Origin: an uncultured Collinsella sp.
Lineage (GTDB): Bacteria > Actinomycetota > Coriobacteriia > Coriobacteriales > Coriobacteriaceae
Reading direction: 5' to 3'
DNA: 64,000 nt
Assembly: GCA_905208635.1 (NCBI GenBank)
Contig: CAJLPX010000012.1
Span: 10,172-74,171, forward strand
The position numbers and the translations under genes are program-made. The notes beneath the pieces are model-generated. The model saw only the letters and a list, made by a program, of their open reading frames with translations. It had not been told where the DNA came from and did no database searches. Positions 17,572-30,214 of the stretch are shown in pieces; position 1 is the stretch's first letter, and every line of letters begins with the position of its first letter.

Positions 17572-19899
17572 TTAAGCGGAAACTGCGGCGGAAGCGGTGT
17601 TGGTCTCATCCTCGTCGGTCCATGCATGCTTGGGCATGGGACGGAAGATCTGGAAGAGCATCGCAACCAGCAGCACAATGGCTACAACCGTCCAAATACC
17701 AAACTGGCCAAGGACAAGCAGGTTGTAGAACTGGTTGATGAACAGGCCGATCACCCATGCGAAGGCGCACTCGTAGCCGATGGCAATCGCGGTCCACTTG
17801 CCGGAGTCCATCTGATTGCGAATGGTGCCCATGGCGGCAAAGCACGGAGCGCACAGCAGGTTGAATGCACCAAAGGCAACGCAAGCACCCATGGTCGGAA
17901 ACATGCCGGCGAACGCGGTCCACAGGCTCGGGTCGGTCTCGGCGGCGTCGGCCACGGACAGCAGCGAGCCGGCGGTGGCGACGACGTTCTCCTTAGCGAC
18001 AAGGCCAGAGACAGTCAGCGCAGTTGCCTGCCAGGTGCTAAAGCCGAGCGGGGCGAAAATCCAGGCGACCAGGTTGCCCAGCATGGCGAGCACGGAGTAG
18101 TCCATAAACTCCTCGGGGATGCCGTCCATCGCAGGCAGGAAGCCAAAGGAGCCGTTATAGCTACCAAAGTTGGAGAGGAACCAAACCACGACGGTAGAGG
18201 CGAAGATGACCGTGCCGGCCTTCTTGATAAAGGCCCAGCAGCGCTCCCACACGTGCAGCGCCCAAGAGCGGATCGCCGGGAAGTGATAGGCGGGAAGCTC
18301 CATAACGAACGGCGTCGGGCGACCGGCGAAGAGCTTGGTCTTCTTGAGCATGAGGCCCGAGGCGATGACGGCGAAGACGCCCAAGAAGTAGAACAGCGGG
18401 CTGATCCATGCGGCGGTGGTGGAAGAATCGCCGATGATGGAACCCATGAGCAGAGCGATGATCGGCAGCTTGGCGCCACAGGGAATAAACGTGGTGGTCA
18501 TGACCGTCATGCGGCGGTCCTTCTCGTTCTCGATGGTCTTGGTGGCCATGACGCCGGGGACGCCGCAGCCCGAGGACACGAGCATGGGGATGAAGGACTT
18601 ACCGGACAGGCCAAAGCGGCGGAACACGCGGTCCATGATGAAGGCGACGCGGGCCATGTAGCCGCAGTCCTCCAAGAAAGACAGCATCACGAACAGCAGG
18701 AACATCTGCGGCACGAAGCCGAAGATGGCGCCCAGACCGCCGACGATACCGTCACAGACCAGCGAATCGACCAGGCCACCGTCCTCGGTGCCGCCCGCCA
18801 CAAGGGCGTCGTGCACCATGGTGGTGATACCCGGGACATAGGGCCCATACTGTGCCGGGTCGACCGAGTCGGCGTTGTCGCCCGCAGCCTCAACAGCTGC
18901 GTCGTAGGCATCGCGGCCCTGACCGAGCACGTACCAGCCGTCGGTGCCGAAGAGTTGGTCGTTGGTGAAGTCAGTCACCGTGCCGCCCAAGGTAGAGACG
19001 GCAATGTAGTACACACAGAACATGATGACCACAAAGATCGGCAGGCCCAGGATACGGTTGGTAACCACGCGGTCGATCTTCTCGGAAGTGCTCATCTTGG
19101 CCGGAGCCTTGGTAAGGCACTCGTCGATGATGTGGGCGATCACGCCATAACGCTCGCCGGTGATGATGGACTCAGCGTCGTCGTCGCAATCCTGCTCGCA
19201 CTGAGCGACCAGCTGCTCCACGCGAGCGGCCTTCTCCTTGGTGAGGTTGATGAGCTTGCAGGCGTCCGCGTCGCGCTCGAACAGCTTGACGGCGTAGTAG
19301 CGACGCTTGTTGGCGGGAACGCTCGCCGGCAGATTGTTCTCGATGTGGTCCAGAACGTCCTCGATGGAGGAATCGAACTTGTGCTCCGGCACCTGGCCCT
19401 TGGAAGCAGCGGACTTCTTGACCTGCTCGAACAGCTCGTTGATGCCCTTGTTCTTAAGGGCCGAGATCATCATGACCGGGCAGCCGAGCTTCTTGGAGAG
19501 CTTGTCCGTGTCGATCTTGTCGCCGTTCTTCTCGACCAGGTCGGCCATGTTGAGGGCAACGACCACGGGCAGGCCGGTCTCGATAACCTGAAGCGCCAGG
19601 TACAGGTTGCGCTCGAGGTTGGTGGCGTCGACCACCTGGACGACGACATCGGGCTCGCCGCTCATGAGGTAATCGCGCGAGCACTGCTCCTCGGGGCTGT
19701 AGGGGGAAAGCGAGTAGATGCCGGGGAGGTCCGTAATCGTGACGCTCTTGTCGCTTAGGAGCTTGGCTTCCTTTTTCTCAACCGTGACACCGGGCCAGTT
19801 GCCAACGTAGCCGTTGGCGCCGGTGATCAGGTTGAAAAGCGTGGTCTTGCCGCAGTTGGGGTTACCCGCCAGCGCGACATGGATCTGAGAATCCGCCAT
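17572..19899 (-). CDS. feoB: Ferrous iron transport protein B
   Basis: A 775-residue Fe(II) transporter of the inner membrane. The N-terminal G domain has G1 GNPNCGKTTLFN, switch/G3 DLPGIYSLSPYSPEE and G4 NMADL, followed by a helical GDI-like region. The membrane part contains the conserved GATE motifs FVPQMFLLFVMLSFLEDCGYMARVAF (first core, named by its position near residue 395) and SSGCGVPGVMATKTI with PCGAKLPI. The length is normal. It follows two feoA genes, with a DtxR-box-like palindrome (19975-19994) in the 125-bp gap. GGAAGAAGG precedes the ATG. Confidence 0.97.
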   Translation of the reverse strand: MADSQIHVALAGNPNCGKTTLFNLITGANGYVGNWPGVTVEKKEAKLLSDKSVTITDLPGIYSLSPYSPEEQCSRDYLMSGEPDVVVQVVDATNLERNLYLALQVIETGLPVVVALNMADLVEKNGDKIDTDKLSKKLGCPVMMISALKNKGINELFEQVKKSAASKGQVPEHKFDSSIEDVLDHIENNLPASVPANKRRYYAVKLFERDADACKLINLTKEKAARVEQLVAQCEQDCDDDAESIITGERYGVIAHIIDECLTKAPAKMSTSEKIDRVVTNRILGLPIFVVIMFCVYYIAVSTLGGTVTDFTNDQLFGTDGWYVLGQGRDAYDAAVEAAGDNADSVDPAQYGPYVPGITTMVHDALVAGGTEDGGLVDSLVCDGIVGGLGAIFGFVPQMFLLFVMLSFLEDCGYMARVAFIMDRVFRRFGLSGKSFIPMLVSSGCGVPGVMATKTIENEKDRRMTVMTTTFIPCGAKLPIIALLMGSIIGDSSTTAAWISPLFYFLGVFAVIASGLMLKKTKLFAGRPTPFVMELPAYHFPAIRSWALHVWERCWAFIKKAGTVIFASTVVVWFLSNFGSYNGSFGFLPAMDGIPEEFMDYSVLAMLGNLVAWIFAPLGFSTWQATALTVSGLVAKENVVATAGSLLSVADAAETDPSLWTAFAGMFPTMGACVAFGAFNLLCAPCFAAMGTIRNQMDSGKWTAIAIGYECAFAWVIGLFINQFYNLLVLGQFGIWTVVAIVLLVAMLFQIFRPMPKHAWTDEDETNTASAAVSA

Positions 19900-19974
19900 T
19901 CAATCCTTCTTCCTTGTGTGCCTGCGCTGCTTTCTCCGCGCGGGCTGGATAATGTGCTTCAAAGATGCTGCATT

Positions 19975-19994
19975 AAGTTAGAAAAACCTAACTT
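19975..19994 (-). promoter_or_regulatory. Candidate DtxR/IdeR-like operator before feoB
   Basis: AAGTTAG-N6-CTAACTT, a 7-bp dyad resembling the TTAGG/CTAA halves of iron-dependent DtxR-family sites. It lies about 75 bp upstream of the feoB start. Confidence 0.45.
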
Positions 19995-20024
19995 TATCTG
20001 CAGAAATAACCGCGCAAAGATCCC

Positions 20025-20246
20025 TTACTGGACCTCGACGACGGCGGCCTCCTCCTTACGGATGGAAAGCTCGTAGCCGCGCACGTTGATCTCGACCGGA
20101 TCACCGAGCGGTGCAACCTTTACGACCTTGAACGAAGTGCCCTTGATGAGCCCCAGGTCCATGAGGTGACGGCGAAGTGCGCCCTCACCGTGAAGCTTGA
20201 CGATGGTAGAGCTCTCGCCCACCTTAACGTCACCCAACGTCTTCAT
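20025..20246 (-). CDS. feoA: FeoA-domain protein, second copy
   Basis: A 73-residue SH3-like FeoA protein (GEGALRRHLMDLGLIKGTSFKV, the core named by residues 19-40, then PLGDPVEINVRGYELSIRK). FeoA is a cytoplasmic partner thought to act on the FeoB G domain. It is the second of two feoA genes, 39 bp after the first and 125 bp before feoB, on the same strand. Confidence 0.9.
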   Translation of the reverse strand: MKTLGDVKVGESSTIVKLHGEGALRRHLMDLGLIKGTSFKVVKVAPLGDPVEINVRGYELSIRKEEAAVVEVQ

Positions 20247-20285
20247 TTACTTGTCCCCCTTTCAGTTTTTACAGAACGCTGTGGA

Positions 20286-20528
20286 CTAACCGACGGTCAT
20301 GATGTGCATGGCAACCTTGGAATCGATACCAAAGCGTGCACCCAGCACCGTGACGATGATATTGGCGCCACTCGAGCTCACCACGTGGATCTCGCTGCCC
20401 TCGACAAAGCCGAGGTCCTTGAGGTGGTGCTTCATGTCCTCATTGCCCTTTACACGAGACACGCGCACGGTTTCGCCCGCCTTTACCATCGAAAGCGGCA
20501 TAGCCGGCATCTGCGGTCCGCAAGACAT
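20286..20528 (-). CDS. feoA: FeoA-domain protein, first copy
   Basis: An 80-residue FeoA-type SH3 protein with KHHLKDLGFVEGSEIHVVSS and a C-terminal GARFGIDSKVAMHIMTV strand. It begins MSCGPQMPAMPL, and the N-terminus carries one Cys. It is the first gene of the feo cluster, just downstream of a 15-bp inverted repeat (20572-20625) that may be an iron-responsive operator. Confidence 0.9.
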   Translation of the reverse strand: MSCGPQMPAMPLSMVKAGETVRVSRVKGNEDMKHHLKDLGFVEGSEIHVVSSSGANIIVTVLGARFGIDSKVAMHIMTVG

Positions 20529-20571
20529 GAGTGAGCTCCTAACGTCAGTTCGTCCTCAACATCGACGCAGC

Positions 20572-20625
20572 AAAAGTTAACCACGTCTATGTTCGCTATA
20601 GTAAACTAGCACGTGGTTAACTTTT
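20572..20625 (-). promoter_or_regulatory. feo promoter dyad, 15-bp perfect inverted repeat
   Basis: AAAAGTTAACCACGT (20572-20586) and its exact reverse complement (20611-20625) flank a 24-base AT-rich core containing a -10-like TACTAT on the minus strand. It may be a pair of operators for an iron-responsive repressor. Confidence 0.5.
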
Positions 20626-20668
20626 TGGAAAGGGTCCCCATTTAGATTTCGAAAAAGTTTCCTATACG

Positions 20669-20708
20669 AAACAAAAAGGCGCGGCAAAGAGCTGTCCTTT
20701 GCCGCGCC
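20669..20708 (-). terminator. Terminator after the HPr-like gene
   Basis: GGCGCGGCAAAG pairs with CTTTGCCGCGCC across an 8-base loop, followed on minus by TTTTTGTTT. Confidence 0.85.
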
Positions 20709-20717
20709 CTGTCATGC

Positions 20718-20966
20718 TTAGAGCGAGAGGTTTCTGATCGATGTGACGCAGGAAGCCTCGTCTACGCCCGAAACGCGGAAGATGATGTCCTCGCCGCACT
20801 CGCCGTAGAGAGCCATGAGCCCCATTACATCGCGGCCGTCGGTATGGCGATCGCCGATACTGACCGATACGTTGCTACGATGCTTGGCAATGATGTCGTA
20901 AAGCAGCGCAACCGGGCGGGCATGCAGTCCCAACGGATCTTTAATCGTCTTTGTAAACTCGACCAT
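20718..20966 (-). CDS. HPr-family phosphocarrier protein with Asp at position 46
   Basis: An 82-residue HPr-fold protein. His15 sits in the normal phosphorylation motif GLHARPVA, so phosphotransfer from enzyme I is possible. The regulatory site that is normally Lys-Ser-Ile at 45-47 reads Arg-Asp-Val here (GRDVMGLMAL), so Asp46 replaces the Ser46 target of HPr kinase. The start MVEFTKTI has GGGAGGGG upstream; an ATG or alternative start 15 codons earlier has no site and would add a tail not seen in HPr. It stands alone with its own terminator; no PTS genes are nearby. Confidence 0.85.
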   Translation of the reverse strand: MVEFTKTIKDPLGLHARPVALLYDIIAKHRSNVSVSIGDRHTDGRDVMGLMALYGECGEDIIFRVSGVDEASCVTSIRNLSL

Positions 20967-21069
20967 GTCCCCTCCCGCGGCATCGCACATTCGGCCGGCA
21001 AACCCAACCACGTGGTAGTTATTGTAGCGTTAGATGCTTGTCGAGAGCTCCTCTGAACACCTCGTGGGC

Positions 21070-21277
21070 AAAAAGTGGCAAATATGAGTACTGTCACCGA
21101 TTTAGTAGCAGCAAAATCGCGAGCAAAGTGCCTGCTTTGAGCGATTCGAAGAGGTTGAAAGCCGTCAAACGCCCTTTAAAGGGGGTTAGATAAATTGATT
21201 TTGAGCCCGTTTTTGCTCAGAACAGGCCGAAAAATATGACACCTCTTTTGCAACAGTACTCATATTTGGCATTTTTT
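21070..21277. repeat. 208-bp non-coding element bounded by 25-bp inverted repeats
   Basis: The arm TGGCAAATATGAGTACTGT (21076-21094) returns inverted at 21253-21271 with 18 of 19 matches, and A/T runs extend both ends. The interior has no ORF. It accounts for most of the gap 20967-21387 together with the permease terminator. It resembles a miniature inverted-repeat element or extragenic palindrome; no target-site duplication was made out. Confidence 0.5.
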
Positions 21278-21302
21278 GACCACGGGGTCCAAAACCATGC
21301 CC

Positions 21303-21340
21303 CAAAACACAAAAGGAGGGGCCTCGTAAGGCCCCTCCTT
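21303..21340 (-). terminator. Terminator after the APC permease gene
   Basis: AAGGAGGGGCC pairs with GGCCCCTCCTT, six-base loop, followed on minus by TTTTGTGTTTTGGG. Confidence 0.85.
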
Positions 21341-21387
21341 AGGAAAGGGAATCGATTTATTCCACAGCCGTAGATTAATCCTAGCCG

Positions 21388-22863
<1,476 letters not shown>

Positions 22864-23004
22864 TCATCCGTTATATCTCATCTAAAACCGTCCGGACTGC
22901 AAGCGCAATCGTGGACGGCGCACCTGCTAAGGGGAATGGGGAAAAGGGAGTCAACAAAGCCATCCCCCTTAACGGCGCGAAGCAAACGTCCAAACGGACG
23001 AATA

Positions 23005-23460
23005 CTACTTGTTGGGGAAGGAATAACCTTCAACCGTCACGTGCAGTACCACGACGCGGGAATCCGCGGCATCGGCCACGACACGGTAGGCCTCGTCAAT
23101 TTCGACGACGGCAACGCCGCCGGCGGGAATCGTCACGGTCTCCCCCGCACCCTCAAAGCGCTCGCGATCATCGATATCGCTGTAAGCACGGATGCAGGTG
23201 AGGTCTGCCTTGGGGGCAACCTCGACGGTCAGGTCGCCGTCGAGCGGAGCGAGCACGGCATGGTAGCGACGGTGACCGACCAGATCGGCGGTAGCGGCCT
23301 CGCGGGCATAGACCCACCAGTACACCAACGAGTCGCCGATGGAGTACGCCACATCGTGCTGCAGGTCGGCAACACCATCGAGCGCCTGACCGGTACGCAT
23401 CCACTTCTTGACAGACTTCATCTGAGCGTCGAAATCGGCGCGCGAGTTAAAGACATGCAT
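23005..23460 (-). CDS. ebgC: EbgC-like YhcH/YjgK/YiaL family protein
   Basis: A 151-residue beta-sandwich protein of the YhcH/YjgK/YiaL family. In E. coli, EbgC is the small subunit needed for full activity of EbgA beta-galactosidase. Here it starts three bases after the stop of the EbgA-like gene, so the pairing and coupling match. Family residues include HRRYHAVLAPLDGDLTVEVAP and ERFEGAGETVTIPAGG. The 145-bp gap to the next gene contains small palindromes near 22927-22977 and 22989-23002 but no clear T-run terminator. Confidence 0.85.
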   Translation of the reverse strand: MHVFNSRADFDAQMKSVKKWMRTGQALDGVADLQHDVAYSIGDSLVYWWVYAREAATADLVGHRRYHAVLAPLDGDLTVEVAPKADLTCIRAYSDIDDRERFEGAGETVTIPAGGVAVVEIDEAYRVVADAADSRVVVLHVTVEGYSFPNK

Positions 23461-23463
23461 GAC

Positions 23464-26487
<3,024 letters not shown>

Positions 26488-26502
26488 TCATCGTAGTGAT
26501 TC

Positions 26503-26606
26503 TTGTGCAACCGGTTGTCCTTATCTTACGGGCGATGCAAAAAACTGTGCAACCGGTTGTCCGCTGAACGGTCGATTTGGCCGGATTAACGATGCAACCG
26601 GTTGTA
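26503..26606 (-). promoter_or_regulatory. ebgA promoter with three CAACCGGTTG operators
   Basis: The palindrome CAACCGGTTG occurs at 26508-26517, 26550-26559 and 26595-26604, spaced 42 and 45 bp. A -10 candidate TAAGAT (26528-26523) lies between the first two. The likely regulator is the divergent LacI protein at 26849. This fills much of the 26473-26848 gap. Confidence 0.8.
26565..26588 (-). promoter_or_regulatory. Candidate global activator motif upstream of ebgA
   Basis: TGAACGGTCGATTT is identical over 14 bases to the left part of the uxaC-promoter motif at 15631. The right half-site is poorly conserved. It is centred near -60, one helical turn closer than in the pectin promoters. Confidence 0.45.
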
Positions 26607-26848
26607 CAACCGCGACACTTATGTCACCCTGAATATCGAAACCCAACGCAAAACATCGTTCTTAAGCTCGTAGGCAACCGCCACGCCCGCTGATATCTCA
26701 GCCACACGAGACGTATTCGATTGCGGCTTGGTTGCAAAACGACACCTGTCACCGGATATCATGAACGCTGTTCAGGTGCACTATAGTAAGCTGTATCCGC
26801 ATTAGCCCGTATCAGTGACAACATCGACCGCATTTTCCAGGAGACGCC

Positions 26849-27865
26849 ATGACCCAACCAGTTCGCACCGCACCTACGCTTGCCGAGGTTGCCGCAGCTG
26901 CCGGCGTGTCGCGCTCCACAGCATCGCGCGCCCTCAACGATTCGCCCCGCATTAGCGAGGAAACCAAAAAGCGCGTCCGTGCGGCGGCCAAGAAAGTCAA
27001 TTTTGTCCCCAACGCTCGCGGCCGAGCGCTCGCTGTCGGGCGCACGGAAATCATCGCCGTGCTCGTGACCGAGCCCCTGAGTGAGCTCTTCAGCGACCCC
27101 ACCTATAGCGAATTTTTGAGCGGCATTACCGAGGAACTGTCGGAGTCGTCCTATCTGCCCGTTATCTTGCAGGCGTCTTCTACGCATGAGCGCAACCGCG
27201 CACGCGAGCACTTTGAGCGCCGCTCGTTCGACGCCGTGATCGACGTCTCCCCCTACAAGGGCAGCGAGCTGCTCGAGGTGCTGCGCGAGCTGGGCGTACC
27301 CACCGTGTTGTGCGGCCAGCTCGAGGGCCACCCCTATCGCGATGTGTTCTCGACAGTCTACTCTGACGACGAAGAGGGTGGACGCTTTGCGGCACTCGCT
27401 ATGAAAGAGCGCGGGCGCAAAGATATCGTCGCCGTGTTGGGACCGCAAGACAACCCCGCTGTTGTCGACCGCCTGCGCGGCTACCGCACCGTCCTGGGCG
27501 AAGAGCTCCCAGGCGCAAACGTTATCTATACCGGCTGGAACAGCGGAGACGGCTATCAGGCCATGCACCAGATCCTCGCGCGCAAGATTGCTTTCGATGG
27601 CGTGCTCTGCGGATCGGACCGTATCGCGGCTGGCGTCATCACCGCACTCAACGAGGCAGGCCTATCCGTTCCGGAGGACGTTTCTGTCGTCGGCTTCGAC
27701 GATCACGAGATTGCGGCGTGCTGCGTCCCCGCGCTCACGACCGTCCGCCAGCCCCTGCGCGAAGAAGGCCACATGGCCGCCAACATTGCGCTCGACATGA
27801 TCAAGGGTGCCGAGCCCACCACCTCCGTGATGCACATGCAGCTCGTTCAGAGAGACTCGCTGTAG
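26849..27865 (+). CDS. LacI-family regulator of the beta-galactosidase operon
   Basis: A 338-residue LacI/GalR protein. The HTH is TLAEVAAAAGVSRSTASRAL (residues 10-29) with the classical recognition helix, followed by the hinge KKVNFVPNARGRAL and a sugar-binding sensor domain (FSTVYSDDEEGGRFAAL, GFDDHEIAACCVPALTTV). It is divergent from ebgA, with the three CAACCGGTTG operators between them, so it most likely represses ebgAC and perhaps itself. The -10 candidate for its own promoter is TATAGT near 26783. CAGGAGA precedes the ATG. Confidence 0.92.
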   Translation: MTQPVRTAPTLAEVAAAAGVSRSTASRALNDSPRISEETKKRVRAAAKKVNFVPNARGRALAVGRTEIIAVLVTEPLSELFSDPTYSEFLSGITEELSESSYLPVILQASSTHERNRAREHFERRSFDAVIDVSPYKGSELLEVLRELGVPTVLCGQLEGHPYRDVFSTVYSDDEEGGRFAALAMKERGRKDIVAVLGPQDNPAVVDRLRGYRTVLGEELPGANVIYTGWNSGDGYQAMHQILARKIAFDGVLCGSDRIAAGVITALNEAGLSVPEDVSVVGFDDHEIAACCVPALTTVRQPLREEGHMAANIALDMIKGAEPTTSVMHMQLVQRDSL

Positions 27866-27870
27866 GAAAC

Positions 27871-28072
27871 TGGGCCGGGCTTTTCGCCAGACAGTTGTTG
27901 CGGAAAGCCTGCCCCGTTTTGAGCGCTCATTCTGGGGCACAGTTTCCGTTAGACCGCTCAAGCGGAAACTGTGTCCCATTATTTTGCCGAATTCTGGGTC
28001 GCGCTTTCCCAGAGGACCCCCTTTGGGAAAGCGCGACCCGTTCTGGACGCAGATTCCGGGACGCACTTTCCG
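27871..28072. repeat. Tandem array of palindromic hairpin units
   Basis: Three full units and one half unit follow each other. Unit 2 pairs GGGGCACAGTTTCCG with CGGAAACTGTGTCCC; unit 3 pairs GGGTCGCGCTTTCCC with its exact complement; unit 1 (27871-27914) is looser; unit 4 (28056-28072) is a left arm only. Arm sequences differ between units but pairing is kept. The stretch lies between the convergent lacI-type gene and aspS. Confidence 0.6.
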
Positions 28073-28111
28073 CAACGCCCGGTCATCCCATGCCCTCACA
28101 ATCTCGGCGTA

Positions 28112-28147
28112 TAAAAAACGAGGGAAGGCACGTGTCCTTCCCTCGTT
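28112..28147 (-). terminator. Terminator after aspS
   Basis: 12-bp arms AACGAGGGAAGG / CCTTCCCTCGTT, seven-base loop, followed on minus by TTTTTTATACGCC. Confidence 0.85.
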
Positions 28148-28170
28148 ACGGGCAATATGTAGCCGCTTGC

Positions 28171-29958
28171 CTACATCAGGCGCAGGCTGACGTCCTTGAG
28201 CTGGGCGCCGCTAACGGCACTCGGGGCGCCCGACATGAGGTCGGAGCCGCTGGCCGTCTTGGGGAACGCCATGACGTCGCGAATGGAGTCGGAGCCGGTG
28301 AGCAGCATGCACACGCGGTCCAGGCCCAGGGCGAAGCCGCCCATCGGGGGCGCACCAAACTTGAGGGCCTCCATGAGGAAGCCAAACTGAGACTCGGCGC
28401 GCTCTTCGGTAAAGCCCAGGAGCTTAAGCATGGACATCTGCATCTCGGCGTTGTGGATACGCATGCCGCCGCCACCGGCCTCAAAGCCGTCCATGACAAA
28501 GTCGTAGGTGCAAGAACCGGCTGCCAACGGATCGGCCTCGATCTTGGCGATGTCGGTCTCGGTCGGCAGGGTGAAGGGCTGGTGCTCGGCAGCGTAGGCC
28601 TTGCGGTCCTCGTCCCAGTGGAACAGCGGGAAGTTGACGACCCACAGGAAGTCGTGGCCCTCGCGCTTGATCTCGAGCGCGTTAGCCATGTGGGAACGCA
28701 TGCCGCCCAGGATCTCGTCGGAGAGCAGGCGCGGGCCGGCGGCGAACATCACAAGGTCGCCGGGCTCGACGTCCATGCGCTCGCGCAGGGCGGCCATCTC
28801 CTCGTCCGAGAAGAACTTGACGATGGGGCTGTTGATGGAGCCGTCCTCGCGGAAAGCGATCCAGGCCAGGCCCTTGGCGCCAAACGTGGAAGCCACGCCG
28901 GCAAGCTTATCGATCTTGGCGCGAGCCCAGGCACCGGCGCCCTTGGCGTTGATGGCCTTAACGACAGAGCCCTCCTCGTTCGCGGCAGTCGCAAAGACCT
29001 TGAACTTGGAGTTGGCGAAGATGTCGGTCAGGTCGACCAGGTGCATGCCGTAGCGGGTATCGGGCTTGTCGGAGCCATAGGTGTCCATGGCCTCCCAATA
29101 GTCCATGCGACGCAGCGGCGTGGGCATCTCGACACCCATGCGGCTGAAGGCGTCGGCAAGAACCTCTTCGAGCGCGCTCATGACGTCGTTCTGGTCAACG
29201 AAGGACATCTCGATATCGACCTGGGTGAACTCGGGCTGACGGTCGGCACGCAAGTCCTCGTCGCGGAAGCACTTGGCAACCTGATAGTAGCGCTCGACGC
29301 CACCGACCATAAGCAGCTGCTTCAGGAGCTGCGGGGACTGCGGCAGGGCATAGAAGTTGCCCGGCTGGATGCGGCTGGGGACGATGAAGTCGCGGGCGCC
29401 CTCGGGCGTGGACTTGAACAGGGAGGGCGTCTCGACCTCCATGAACTCACGGTTGTGCAGCGCCTCGCGAATGGCAAAGGTAAAGTCGGAGCGCAGCTTG
29501 AGGTTGGCCATCATCTCGGGACGACGGAGGTCCAGATAGCGATAGCGCAGGCGGGTGTCCTCGCTGGTCTCGATGCCGTCCTCGATCTGGAACGGCGGGG
29601 TGACGGAAGTGTTGAGCACCTCGGCATGATCGGTCAGGACCTCGATCTCGCCGGTCGCGAGCTTGGTGTTGGTGGTCTCCTCGCCACGGGCGCGCACGAC
29701 GCCGTGAATCTTGATGGGCCACTCGGGACGCATGGTCTCGGCGATCTTAAAGGCATCGCCGTCGGAATGCTCGGGGTCGAAGGTGAGCTGCGTGATGCCC
29801 TCGCGATCGCGAAGGTCGCAGAAGATAAGGCCGCCGTGGTCGCGGCGACGGCTCACCCAACCGGTGAGGGTGACTTCTTCGCCCACGTTCTCGAAGCGAA
29901 GCTCGCCGCAGGTACGGGTGTGCATGGAATGCTCGTCAATGGGACGGGTCTGGCTCAT
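28171..29958 (-). CDS. aspS: Aspartyl-tRNA synthetase
   Basis: A 595-residue class IIb aminoacyl-tRNA synthetase that charges tRNA-Asp (and possibly tRNA-Asn). The N-terminal OB fold reads LTGWVSRRRDHGGLIFCDLRDREG (around residues 32-55), motif 2 is CFRDEDLRADRQPEFTQVD, and motif 3 is GFALGLDRVCML. The length shows that the bacterial GAD insertion domain is present. AGGAGGATCACTGGT precedes the ATG. Confidence 0.97.
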   Translation of the reverse strand: MSQTRPIDEHSMHTRTCGELRFENVGEEVTLTGWVSRRRDHGGLIFCDLRDREGITQLTFDPEHSDGDAFKIAETMRPEWPIKIHGVVRARGEETTNTKLATGEIEVLTDHAEVLNTSVTPPFQIEDGIETSEDTRLRYRYLDLRRPEMMANLKLRSDFTFAIREALHNREFMEVETPSLFKSTPEGARDFIVPSRIQPGNFYALPQSPQLLKQLLMVGGVERYYQVAKCFRDEDLRADRQPEFTQVDIEMSFVDQNDVMSALEEVLADAFSRMGVEMPTPLRRMDYWEAMDTYGSDKPDTRYGMHLVDLTDIFANSKFKVFATAANEEGSVVKAINAKGAGAWARAKIDKLAGVASTFGAKGLAWIAFREDGSINSPIVKFFSDEEMAALRERMDVEPGDLVMFAAGPRLLSDEILGGMRSHMANALEIKREGHDFLWVVNFPLFHWDEDRKAYAAEHQPFTLPTETDIAKIEADPLAAGSCTYDFVMDGFEAGGGGMRIHNAEMQMSMLKLLGFTEERAESQFGFLMEALKFGAPPMGGFALGLDRVCMLLTGSDSIRDVMAFPKTASGSDLMSGAPSAVSGAQLKDVSLRLM

Positions 29959-30214
29959 ACCAGTGATCCTCCTTTATGGATCTGTGCCGCCCCGTGTCGT
30001 TCCGGGCGGCGTCGTACAGATTTGCCCGGCCTGCGTAAACCGCGCAGCCAGACATGGCGTTCTATCTTATCGCACCTGTGTCGATGTGCCGCGGAAAAGT
30101 AGCTCCTGCCCAAAGACTTGACGGAGACGAAACAATTGGCGCACCGCAGTCGTCGCCGAGGCACGCCGCGTGCGACAATGTGCCCCAATACAACCGCGCT
30201 CGGAAAGGCCCAAC

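Noticed and set aside
27871..28072. CRISPR array
   Set aside because: Units are palindromic hairpins with differing arms, without identical repeats and spacers, and no cas gene is present.
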